Shown: one piece after another, positions 55,501 to 64,000 of the stretch | Numbering within the stretch: position 1 is the stretch's first letter | Layout of the letters: each line of letters begins with the position of its first letter | Assembly: GCF_048128805.1 (NCBI RefSeq) | Contig: NC_136016.1 | Span: forward strand, 12,018,676-12,082,675 | DNA: 64,000 bases | From: Centroberyx gerrardi | Lineage: Eukaryota > Chordata > Actinopteri > Beryciformes > Berycidae | Direction: 5' to 3' | Position numbers and translations under genes: made by a program | Notes under the pieces: model-generated | What the model saw: the letters and a program-made list of their open reading frames with translations, nothing else | What the model was told of the DNA's origin: nothing | Databases searched by the model: none

Positions 55501-57909
55501 TCTTTTTTTCTATTTTCTTCCGTTCCAGTTGGATGTCACCATACAATTTCTAGTACATTACCTATAAAAGAGCAGTAGTCATTGTGGTTAAGCCTCCCTA
55601 GCTTTTGTTAGGTCACTTATATAAAACATTGCGCTCAATAAATATCTCCAATGCACAAGCTCCTTTCTTTGTTATTCTACACTCTCAGAGCACTAGTGAT
55701 TTAACTGTGTATATTTTAATGGTATGTATTGTGTATATTGTCTAATATCAGATCTTTCTTGCATATCATTGTTCCATTGATCTTATGTTTGTCAACTCAC
55801 TAAGGCAAGTTCTTTGTACATGAAACATGTAATTGTTAATTGAACTGGGTCCTGATTCCGATCTTTTTTTGTTTGTCTTTCATTAGATTGAGATTGCTTT
55901 GTTGCTGGGCAACAGCCAGGTGATTTTCGAGAAGGCTGAGAGCTCATCGCTAACTCTGGTTGGTGAGTGTCAACAGCAGACCTGGCTGTAATAGCAGTTA
56001 ACTATTTTTCACCTGTTGAGGAAAAAAAAATCAGGAGCATTTCATCTCAAGTAGTTGTGAATATTTGAATGCTTGAAATAGTTTTTAGCCCTGGTCTACT
56101 CAGAAAAGATTCCACCACTTGACAGCTTATGTCTAAATGACTATTTCTTCTTATATCCGCAGACTAATGTATTTAATTGCACTCCATTGCTGAATGTTAA
56201 TTAGAGCTGCTGAAGCTGACAGGATGATCATCTTTACAGCCTGACAAATCCACAGGATAGAGAGCTGTTATAAACACTTCAGGCCTGGCACTGATTTAAT
56301 GAAGCAAAATAAATGTGTTTACAAGGCAAAGCGAGTAACATGCAGCTGCTGCTGACCGTTTCATTGGCTGACAGTGTTTTCTCACTATAAAACCACAAGG
56401 GGGCAGCCAGCGCACATTTTTGCATGGCTTCTTTTCCCTCTCACATTTTTATTAGGAGTAGTATAAACGTTTTACTGTGCAATGACCGCTTCACATGCAG
56501 TTTATCTTTTATAACAAGGGATTATTTAGATTTGAGGATACATTCTGATCATATGAATATTGCAATTTTTTATTCCATGAATGATTGGTACAATGAAACA
56601 TTTTAAGTTCATTGCTGTAATTGCTATTCATTTAGGGACTCAAAATGTCTCTCATGAAAGCCTCCCATAACTGTTTAATAGTAGAAAGAAATTGCAGAAA
56701 AAAAAACAGAGCACCACTGGGATACACATATCAGTAGGTGGAAGCGCTTTAGTAGTCAGGTTTTCAACTGAATCAAAAACAACAGGACCAGGGTTCTCAT
56801 TTTTAAATAGAAAATGGCATTGACATTTGAGTAATTTAAAAATATTTTTGTATTCTCCCTACAGGGAAGGCTAAGACCAGGGAGTCTCGCCAGTCCATCA
56901 TCAGCCCAGACTGGAACTTTGAGAGGATGGGCATCGGCGGCCTGGACAAGGAGTTTTCTGACATCTTCCGCAGAGCCTTCGCCTCCCGAGTCTTCCCTCC
57001 GGACATAGTAGAGCAAATGGGTGAGTTCCACTTTCGTTTGCTCTTATCCTTCCACTTTCTCTATAGTCTCGCAAGTCAGGTGATCATCTCACAAGATTGC
57101 CTGGATGGCAAGGAAATTCTCTCTGTACATTGCAGATAGTTTCTCTTTGCCAATCATTTCCATCTCCCATTCATCATCTACGGCTTTACTTGAAGACGTG
57201 CTTAATTTTTTTTTTTTGCTCCGTTTCCTTCTAATGTTTTTTTCATAACCCACAATTTATGACCATACCTTTCATCACATCCTTTCCATTAACCATGATT
57301 TATCATTCAGATATTTGATACAGGGGCACAGAGCCGTTCCTCAGCATACTAAATGTCAACAGCATGAACCACAGCACAAGGGGCTGCAATTAGTAGAAAA
57401 CAGATGATTTTTTCTGAGGATCACTGTTGGCAACATTCAAGCTGAGCATAAAGTTGTCTCTCTCCAAACTGGGAACCTGTGTTTCAGCATGCATCGGGTT
57501 GTCTTATAAGTTAGTGTTAGATGGGATTAGTAATGCCTGCCAAAACTAATCACTGTTTTCAGTTATTAAGTTCAGCTTGTGTTGAATCCCTAAATCAATA
57601 TTATTGGACACACAGCTTTGAGTAATTCCTTTGAGAAATGCATCATTATCTAAATCAGCGAAACCCGCAATCCGCAGCGAACAGGCAAGGCAGTGTCCTC
57701 CTTGGATGCTTCTCCAGGTTGTCAGCCGTCATCGGATGAGTCAAGACACCGGCATCTCCTGACAGCATGATCCCTACACACACTCATAAATAGCTGTTTG
57801 ACAGCTCCCAGATTACCATGCTGATTCACTTTGCCAAAGGACAGCAGCTCATTCTAGGAAAAAAAAAAATGTCTATTTAGTGACTCATACACGTAACCCC
57901 CCCACCTCC

Positions 57910-57972
<63 letters not shown>

Positions 57973-58289
57973 TCATACATCAGTACTAATCTTAACTCCT
58001 ACTTTAACCCCTAACCCTAAAATATTTTTTCCCCTCATGAAGACCAATAAAGAATTCATTTTCTGGTCATCATACTATACTTAATTGTACTTAGAAAACA
58101 TTTTTTAAATTATTTTTATATCATATATATGTTCTATAACTTCTATAAATTCTATAACTTATTACTTTTCTCTCTTTGTAAAGCACATTGTGATGCTCTC
58201 TTATGAAATGCGCTATATATACAAAGTTTGACTTGACTAAGGACTTCTGAACATGGCAAATGATCACATACACATTACTTACATCTGGT

Positions 58290-58351
<62 letters not shown>

Positions 58352-60136
58352 CTCAGGGCCTGTGGTGGTGTCCAGCAGTGTGTGAGCTGACCTTTAGCCG
58401 GGTGGCTGTGTGCGGGAGTCGGCCTTTGGCTGTGGCCAGCTGGCTGCTGTAATGAGATGGCGAGTCCTGATAGACGAGCCAGCTAAAGGTAAAGCTGTAA
58501 TTGGCAGGCGTGGGGAGCAGGGAGCACAGGTGCTGACAGAGAGGTCGTGTGCGTGCGTGCATTACAGTATTTGTGTGCGTGCATTATTGTGCATGGGAGC
58601 AAAAGTTAGACCAAGGGAGACAGAGTGTCTGTATGTGCGTGGGGGGGCTTTCACTCTCACCCTGTCTCCCCTTTGCTCTCAGAAAGGTGAAGCAGACAGA
58701 GGCTTCAGCCCCTCCCCTCCCCACCCCAACACAAGCCCATAACTTCTGCCTGCCTTGCTAGAAGCCGTCCCTTCTTCCCCGCGCCCCCACCTGTCGTCCT
58801 GGCTGCTTCTCCTTCAGCAGGCCCAAATGGCAGCTCAGATGGTTATCTGGGGCCTCTCAATTAGTCTGGGCTAAATGTCATTAAGCAGGTGCAATAAGCC
58901 ATTAAAGGACCCACACTGTATGGACTTGGCGGACTGGAGGGCTCACAGTCTGTCAGTCTCCACACTTGATCTTTATGGAAAAGGAATACGACAAGGAAGT
59001 CAGTGCTGCTGTAATGAGAGCTGTTAACTCTATTGACTTTTCTTTGTATGTGGAGAGCGGGACTAACTGTCTAGTTGACGTTAGGATCTTGCCCTGGGCT
59101 TCTCTTACAAGTGATCATTTTTCCATTTAAAATAAGTTCATGGTAACAAAGTCAAGTGGTCCTCAACCTTTTTGATGTGGAGGCATACTTGCATAAATCC
59201 TGAGGCAAAGCAAGTTATTGATTGCTTAAAAATGACATAAAAATCCTTATAAGTCATATAAAAGGGCCCAAATTGTATTGACTTTGAGGAAAAGAAAAAA
59301 GTCACTTAATTTGGTTTCAATGAAGTAAATGACATTGTTTTACATTGATTTTCTTTACATTTCAGCAAAATCTCAAAGCTCACATGACTTCACTGCATGA
59401 TCCACTATTGCACCATGCCTCACTGGTTAAATACCTACTGACACAGCCTATATTCGACCAATGGACCTTATGTTTTTATTTTATTTATTTTATTGTTAAA
59501 AACAAGGAAAAGGGGAAATTGTTTTTTTTACATTTTTAAAATGTGGCCTTTCTCTGTTGGGTCCCTCCATAACAAAGGTACATTGTATGTTTCAATGAGC
59601 CCTGGATCCCAGGTTGAAACCCAGGCTCTGTTTGAGTTCCATGCTGAAAAGTTGAACAGCCCTTGCTCAGTTTAAAATCAATTCTTCTCTCCCTGCTTGT
59701 GTATCCATCTCCAGGCTGTAAGCATGTGAAGGGAATCCTGCTGTTTGGACCCCCGGGCTGCGGTAAGACCTTGATGGCACGACAGATAGGCAAGATGCTC
59801 AAGGCCCGGGAGCCAAAGATTGTCAACGGCCCCGAGATCCTCAACAAGTACGTAGGAGAGTCTGAGGCCAACATCAGGAAACTGTTTGCAGACGCAGAGG
59901 ACGAGCAGAAGAGGGTGAGACGGAGACACATTTGCATCCGCACATACACATCAGTGAATCCTCTGTACTGTTGCAATGCAATGTTTTCCTCACAAAATTG
60001 CCACCACTGCTATTACTTTTGACATAATAAAATAAAAACTGTGATGTTTAATTGCTACAACATACCCTACAACCGAAACGGGGCCAGAATTAGAAGCAAA
60101 ATCAAAATTCCCAACCACCACAGCGGGTAAAGCAAA

Positions 60137-60176
<40 letters not shown>

Positions 60177-60467
60177 ACACTGATATTGATAAATGAGTCT
60201 GTTTTCATTACGGTGCAGCTTTCAGATACATTACTTATAGTCCTACAACTTTGCTGAACTTTAGCAATTATGTACATATCAGATAAAAAGTCACACAGAG
60301 TTTGTTCGGAGCCTGTTCCAGACGAGGTTCAATATTCTCCTATTCTCCCCACGAAACACAGATAAGCATCTCATCTATCCAAACAGAAAAGCTCATTTCT
60401 CCAGGAGTGGAGAGATCTGCCCTTTAGCCAGACATAGTTACAATAACTTTGGTAAAGTTCTGTGTGT

Positions 60468-60515
<48 letters not shown>

Positions 60516-60654
60516 AGAGAGAGGGGGACAGTTGTGCATTGAGACCCAGCAATGACGGTTGGTTGGGATGGTGGGACACTAGCGTCGAGCCTCACTCTTC
60601 ACCACCTAATGAGGGGCTGGGTTATCTTTGACCTCCCCTTAGACCCCCTGCACA

Positions 60655-60712
<58 letters not shown>

Positions 60713-63305
60713 AGCCAGTGCGTAATAAGGACAGCTCCACACCTGCTTTAAATGCTAGGTCTGAGGACTGACAGGGCCATAGATGGAGGGATAACCCCCC
60801 ACCCTGCTACTCTCTCACTGTTTCCATCTGTCTCTTGAGGGTGAATACTGTTTTTCAAGCCAGGAGGAAAGAAAAGCAGTGGCAAAATGAAGGAAAACCT
60901 TGTCATGATATTATGTATAAAACTGAACAAATTTGAGTTTGAGAATATTTCCATTTCCAGAGCAACTGCTTTTGTCAGTCATAGTAATAGTGGTAGCATC
61001 CAGGCATGTAGTAACATGTTGCAAGAAAACTTCTTTTTACTGTAGTTGACAGTTGTCATTGTCTTAAACATTCCATGACCTATGGACCAAGCCAAATTAT
61101 TGTAAAGGAATTCTCAAAAATGAAAATCATTTCAATTCCTGAAAAATGCACTGTTGGGAGAACTAGTACAAGGTTCCAATGACAGTGTCCCCCACCCATT
61201 TCCGCTCTTCCTTCTCTATCCTGCATCATCTGCCAACATGATAACTGAACATGTCAAATACTATCATGTCAAAGCCAAGAGAATAAGTTTCAGATGAATG
61301 AACTCTCTGCTCCTTCTCCACCTTTCATCGCGTTTCCCACAGACCTTGAAAATACTTTTAAGGGTTGTGGCTTTGAGAAAAATTATAATAATTCAGTGTT
61401 TTTGAAAATGAATGAATGCCATTTTATAGCACCCAAATTCATCAACATGCCTCAGCTCTCTGGACCTGTCTCCGTCCTAGCATCTAACACTTCATATCCT
61501 GAGGAAAATCCAATGATGGATATTTGTGTTGATATAGCGGCAGTGTTCAGTTTCAAAATGAATGATTTCACCATGATTTCTTGACTTCACAAGACCATTA
61601 GTAAAAACTGCCATGTAAAAAACATCTTACCCCAAAACATGCAAATTTAGAGTCCTTGAATATCACCAAACAAGACCTTGAAAATCATTGAAAAGTCTTT
61701 GAATTTGATGTCTGACTGTGGGAAACCTGTTTCATGACTTTACCATATGGCTAGGAGGAAGAACATGGGAAAACCACATACTCTGGATTTTTAAAGTAAA
61801 GAGTATAGGAAATACACATTCATTTTGTGGTTTTAAGTTAATAATTTGAATACCACCTCCAGTGCAGAATCAGTCACTTCAGTAAGCACAATAAATGTAC
61901 AGGGATTTGTCTTGATGAACACTGGCATGGTGAAAGGCAGCAGCACCTCACTTCCAGTGCAAGACATACAGTAGACAGTGCATATCACTTTATATACACA
62001 TTCACCATTCTATCTTTCCATCACTCATCCATTTTCTTCCTCCCCTCTTTGCTGTACAGCTCGGTGCCAACAGCGGCCTTCACATCATCATCTTTGATGA
62101 GATCGACGCCATCTGTAAGCAGCGTGGCAGCATGGCTGGCAGCACAGGAGTCCATGACACCGTGGTCAACCAGCTGCTGTCCAAGATAGACGGAGTGGAG
62201 CAGCTCAACAACATCCTGGTCATAGGTACACACACTTTCTCTCCCTCAGTACACACACACAAACACAGAGGCTCTCAATTTGTGGAAGAAGATATCACGG
62301 TTGAACATCTGTGCTATGTCTTTCTCATTCATCGTTTTCCTTATCTTTCCCTCCCTACCTCCCCGCTATCTTTCCATCCATCTCTCCCTCAGGAATGACC
62401 AACAGGCCTGACCTGATAGACGAGGCCTTGATGAGGCCGGGCAGGCTGGAGGTGAAGATGGAGATTGGTAAGAAGTGAAGCACAGAGAAGGTTACATACC
62501 AGTGTTGCCTCCAGACAGTTCCAGAAAGGCCATTGAAATTTATTGTATTTAGAACATTCAACTCTAAACTACTGTTATTTAAAATTGAAAAGGTAGTTCC
62601 TCTAAGTGGAGTGGGATGGAAACACTGGTCCACATCCATACCAGTGTAAAGCTGTGGATCAGATCTTTCTCTTTTTACTTTACATGAGTTGGTCATATCA
62701 GAAGGAAAAACACCAGATGAAATATAGAAATACACTTAGTTACAGAAGCGGGCTTGTGAATGAAAGGTCATAGTTCAAATCCCTGGTGCTTCTGGGTTAA
62801 ATCTGGACAGGGCAAGTGAATAAGTAATGCTCTCCTCTTCATCAGAAACTACCATTAAAGTGCCCTTAAGCAATGCACTTAAGCTCCAGCTTCCCTCATG
62901 GGGCAGTTCAGTGGCCACCAGTAGAAGACTGTGGTAGTACTGGGCCGTCCCAGCTGTGAGTGTGTGACTGTATGAATGTGAAATGGAGCAGTGCAGAAGC
63001 AGCAGACCTTTTTAATATTCAACAGACCTTCCCTGGGTAAATATAGGTTTGAACAAAATGCACAAAAGCTATTTTTGTTAAAGCTTTAAATCCCTTCTTC
63101 TCCCTCCCCTCTTTCAGGTCTACCGGACGAGAAGGGCCGTGTTCAGATCCTCAACATCCACACGGCCAAGATGCGTCAGTTCAACCTGCTGGCCGGCGAT
63201 GTGGACGTGAAGGAGCTGGCCGTGGAGACCAAGAACTACAGCGGCGCCGAGCTGGAGGGCCTGGTCCGGGCCGCCCAGTCCACCGCCATGAACAGACACA
63301 TCAAG
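45971..63305 (+). CDS. nsf: N-ethylmaleimide-sensitive factor (NSF), N domain and most of D1, 3'-partial
   Basis: Twelve exons (45971-45982, 49798-49883, 50961-51057, 52116-52155, 54906-55072, 55213-55317, 55887-55962, 56865-57020, 59715-59914, 62060-62225, 62393-62467, 63118-63305) join without frame errors to 456 codons. Human NSF has 744 residues. The N domain that binds alpha-SNAP and SNAREs spans about 1-203. The D1 AAA+ ATPase follows. Its Walker A is GPPGCGKT with Lys264 (human Lys266), its Walker B is IIIFDEID with Glu327 (human Glu329), the sensor region is MTNRPD, and the arginine-finger region is LMRPGR. The protein is a hexamer that uses ATP to pull apart cis-SNARE complexes after membrane fusion. 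One residue fewer near 47 and one near 165 explain the two-residue offset. The end of D1 and all of D2 lie beyond the window. The catalytic residues seen are intact. Confidence 0.96.
46077..46103 (+). repeat. Poly-T tract (27 T)
   Basis: Uninterrupted T run, 95 bp after the nsf first donor. Confidence 0.95.
46543..46575 (+). repeat. (GT)n microsatellite
   Basis: GT run followed, after GAGAGA, by a second short GT run. Confidence 0.95.
49798..49883 (+). CDS. nsf: nsf coding exon 2
   Basis: Residues 5-32 ([19 protein letters not shown]...). Acceptor TTTCCAG, donor GACCA|GTGAGT. Confidence 0.95.
49884..50960 (+). other. nsf: nsf intron 2
   Basis: Holds a C-rich stretch with a minus-strand G-quadruplex motif (50234-50271). 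Otherwise ordinary. Confidence 0.9.
50234..50271 (-). other. Strong G-quadruplex motif (minus strand)
   Basis: Four C runs of 5, 8, 7 and 7 (50234-50238, 50240-50247, 50253-50259, 50265-50271) have loops of 1, 5 and 5 nt. The minus strand thus fits G3+N1-7 four times with room to spare. It is the template strand of nsf, so the transcript is C-rich here. Confidence 0.85.
50961..51057 (+). CDS. nsf: nsf coding exon 3
   Basis: Residues 33-65 ([20 protein letters not shown]...AFSLPQ). Acceptor AATGCAG, donor CACAG|GTAGGC. Confidence 0.95.
51058..52115 (+). other. nsf: nsf intron 3
   Basis: About 1.06 kb. No repeat family or exon recognised. Confidence 0.9.
52116..52155 (+). CDS. nsf: nsf coding exon 4
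   Basis: Residues 66-78 ([13 protein letters not shown]). Acceptor TTTTCAG, donor GAAG|GTAAGA. Confidence 0.95.
52560..52660 (+). repeat. Possible dispersed-repeat fragment
   Basis: GTCTGAAATTAACACCTGCCAAGTGG and the later CACCTGCCATATTGGC resemble a repeat with 'CTGAAATTAACACCCGCCA...CACCCGCCATTTGGC' that I associate with many fish genomes. Weak. Confidence 0.35.
53880..54270. promoter_or_regulatory. Candidate enhancer-like motif cluster
   Basis: A perfect POU octamer ATGCAAAT (53929-53936) and several TAAT/ATTA homeodomain cores lie together, including the near-repeated phrase CTGCTAATGCCTCATTT (about 53959) and CTGCTAATGAGGCATTT (about 54206). There is no repeat or exon character. Function is inference. 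Confidence 0.3.
54906..55072 (+). CDS. nsf: nsf coding exon 5
   Basis: Residues 79-134 ([19 protein letters not shown]...FSVGQQ). Acceptor CCCTGTAG, donor CAG|GTGCTT. The donor is weak after +2. Confidence 0.93.
55213..55317 (+). CDS. nsf: nsf coding exon 6
   Basis: Residues 135-169 ([20 protein letters not shown]...GKKPK). Acceptor TTCTAG, donor GAAG|GTACCT. Confidence 0.94.
55318..55886 (+). other. nsf: nsf intron 6
   Basis: Ordinary AT-rich intron. Nothing else recognised. Confidence 0.9.
55887..55962 (+). CDS. nsf: nsf coding exon 7
   Basis: Residues 170-194 ([21 protein letters not shown]...). Acceptor TCATTAG, donor GTTG|GTGAGT. Confidence 0.95.
55963..56864 (+). other. nsf: nsf intron 7
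   Basis: About 900 bp, AT-rich. Nothing else recognised. Confidence 0.9.
56865..57020 (+). CDS. nsf: nsf coding exon 8
   Basis: Residues 195-246 ([20 protein letters not shown]...DIVEQM), the N-D1 linker and start of D1. Donor ATGG|GTGAGT. Confidence 0.95.
57915..57969 (+). repeat. (AC)27 microsatellite
   Basis: Perfect AC run. A telomere-like ACCCCTAACCCTAA follows 35 bp later but is only about two units long. Confidence 0.97.
58140..58239 (+). repeat. Retrotransposon 3'-tail-like fragment
   Basis: TTTGTAAAGCACATTGTGATGCTC...TGAAATGCGCTATATATACAAAGTTTGACTTGAC matches, from memory, the widespread teleost tail 'TGTAAAGCACTTTG...GCGCTATATAAATAAAGTTTGACTTGAC'. Confidence 0.6.
58291..58350 (+). 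repeat. (AC)30 microsatellite
   Basis: Perfect AC run, directly followed by GCTCAGGGCC. Confidence 0.97.
59715..59914 (+). CDS. nsf: nsf coding exon 9 (D1 Walker A)
   Basis: Residues 247-313. Contains [18 protein letters not shown] (Walker A), [20 protein letters not shown] and the conserved D1 pore-side region. Acceptor ATCTCCAG, donor AGAGG|GTGAGA. Confidence 0.96.
60139..60180 (+). repeat. (CA)n microsatellite
   Basis: CA run with one AAA interruption. Confidence 0.95.
60473..60512 (+). repeat. (TG)20 microsatellite
   Basis: Perfect TG run preceded by a shorter GT stretch (60461-60471). Confidence 0.96.
60660..60711 (+). repeat. (CA)26 microsatellite
   Basis: Perfect CA run in opposite sense to the TG tract about 150 bp upstream. 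Confidence 0.97.
62060..62225 (+). CDS. nsf: nsf coding exon 10 (D1 Walker B)
   Basis: Residues 314-368. [20 protein letters not shown] holds Walker [21 protein letters not shown] follows. Acceptor GTACAG, donor ATAG|GTACAC. Confidence 0.96.
62393..62467 (+). CDS. nsf: nsf coding exon 11
   Basis: Residues 369-393 ([17 protein letters not shown] region: sensor 1 and arginine-finger stretch, here ...[12 protein letters not shown]). Acceptor CCTCAG, donor ATTG|GTAAGA. Confidence 0.95.
62468..63117 (+). other. nsf: nsf intron 11
   Basis: Mostly occupied by the SINE-like repeat at 62740-63010. Confidence 0.9.
62740..63010 (+). mobile_element. SINE-like dispersed repeat
   Basis: B-box-like GGTCATAGTTCAAATCCC, then TTCTGGGTTAAATCTGGACAGGGCAAGTGAATAAG, CTACCATTAAAGTGCCCTTAAGCAATGCACT and TGTGAGTGTGTGACTG...GAAATGGAGCAGTGCAG. 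These blocks occur in this order in a common teleost repeat as I remember it. No target-site duplication was identified. Confidence 0.6.
63118..63305 (+). CDS. nsf: nsf coding exon 12 (last in window)
   Basis: Residues 394-456 ([19 protein letters not shown]...AMNRHIK), late D1. Acceptor CTTTCAG, donor CAAG|GTCAGA. The next exon should begin near A-S-T-K in the family and is not in the window. Confidence 0.95.
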
Positions 63306-64000
63306 GTCAGAGTCCTCATGGGACGTTCGACACGCTCCTGCTCACATTCACACTCTGTATTTATACATTTATTTCCGACGGCGCATTGTGATTGGACGAG
63401 AGGCGTTCTGTGAGTGCTTATAACCATAATATTTAGTTTTTCTCGTTTTTTTTGTACCTTATAACTCAAACGGTATCACTCTCCTTGTGATTTTATTTAT
63501 TTACTCTGGGGAACTCATCTTTTGTTGGCAGAGGGCCAAAATAACATTATTACATGAAAACCCAAAGCTTGTATCTTTGTTTAATGTTTGATGCTATTGT
63601 AAAAATGATATAAATTTTGTTCAAAAGCAATAACAGGAATAGTGGCTTCTGTTGCTGAGTTTAAAGGTGTAGACCACACACTGGGTTGTTTAGTGCCAGT
63701 TTAATTAGCCTCCCAAGACTCTGGTCTGGTCTGTAGGCTGGATTAATCCCTGTGCTTGTTAGTGTAGCACTCAGTTTCAGTTGCTGTGTGTGTGTCAGTG
63801 TGTGTGTGAGAGAGGCACAGGGAGAGAGGCAGAGAGGATGGATTACAGAGCCCAGGTGTGTATGTGTGTGTGTGCATCTGCTTAAGTGTTTTATCAGGTG
63901 TGCAGGCTCAAATCCCCACGCTCAGCTCACTGGGACACACGGATAAGGCGAGGTGCGCGTCTGTTAAGTGTTCTGCCCCCACACACATACACACAGACGC
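63306..64000 (+). other. nsf: nsf intron 12, truncated by window end
   Basis: No exon fitting the next NSF residues was found. Short GT tracts lie at 63787-63810 and 63857-63872. Confidence 0.85.

Larger units (their letters stand above)
57021..59714 (+). other. nsf: nsf intron 8 (2.7 kb)
   Basis: Contains two (CA)n tracts and a LINE-tail-like fragment (58140-58239). The rest is unremarkable. Confidence 0.9.
59915..62059 (+). other. nsf: nsf intron 9 (2.1 kb)
   Basis: Contains CA (60139-60180), TG (60473-60512) and CA (60660-60711) microsatellites. Otherwise nothing recognised. Confidence 0.9.

Noticed and set aside
58004..58020. Telomere-like AACCCCTAACCCTAA
   Set aside because: Only about two units next to a CA tract, too short for an interstitial telomeric array. 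The same holds for TAGGGTTAGGGTAG near 47403.
59536..59976. 146-codon minus-strand open frame
   Set aside because: Antisense of nsf exon 9.

Overview
The window is nuclear DNA from a vertebrate, almost certainly a ray-finned (teleost) fish. Four conserved animal genes with GT-AG introns are recognisable, and their proteins are close to, but not identical with, the mammalian orthologues. The intergenic and intronic DNA is full of (CA)n, (TC)n and (AT)n microsatellites, tRNA-derived SINE-like sequence, LINE-tail sequence and small nonautonomous DNA transposons of the kind common in teleosts. There are no bacterial operons, CRISPR arrays or viral genomes. I do not see a new multi-gene system. 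The interest lies in gene structure, regulatory sites and repeats.

Layout. 1-22852 (+): the last two coding exons of myosin ID (myo1d), separated by an 18.7-kb repeat-rich intron. 22853 to about 26945: its likely 3'UTR. About 26946-28054: a gap between convergent gene ends, holding a foldback element. About 28055-34270 (-): cdk5r1, encoding p35, the neuronal activator of CDK5. It has a single 302-codon coding exon, a long 3'UTR and an inferred 5'UTR intron. 34385-34830: a degenerate minisatellite of about 100-bp units. 35147-45490 (+): psmd11 (Rpn6, 26S proteasome lid). Its complete 422-residue coding sequence lies in 12 coding exons, one intron is of the GC-AG class, and a splice donor directly abuts the stop codon. 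45841-64000 (+): the 5' part of nsf. Twelve coding exons give residues 1-456, covering the N domain and most of the D1 AAA+ ATPase domain. The remainder lies beyond the window.

The genes do not form a pathway. They encode a class I myosin, a CDK5 activator, a proteasome subunit and a SNARE-disassembly ATPase. myo1d, cdk5r1 and psmd11 are also neighbours in mammals (from memory, human 17q11.2). Here psmd11 diverges from cdk5r1 and is followed head-to-tail by nsf, which suggests local rearrangement. Splice junctions were placed by reading frame, GT/AG sites and remembered family sequences. UTR ends and promoters are inferred without transcript data. Most other open frames over 60 codons are microsatellite translations or antisense shadows.
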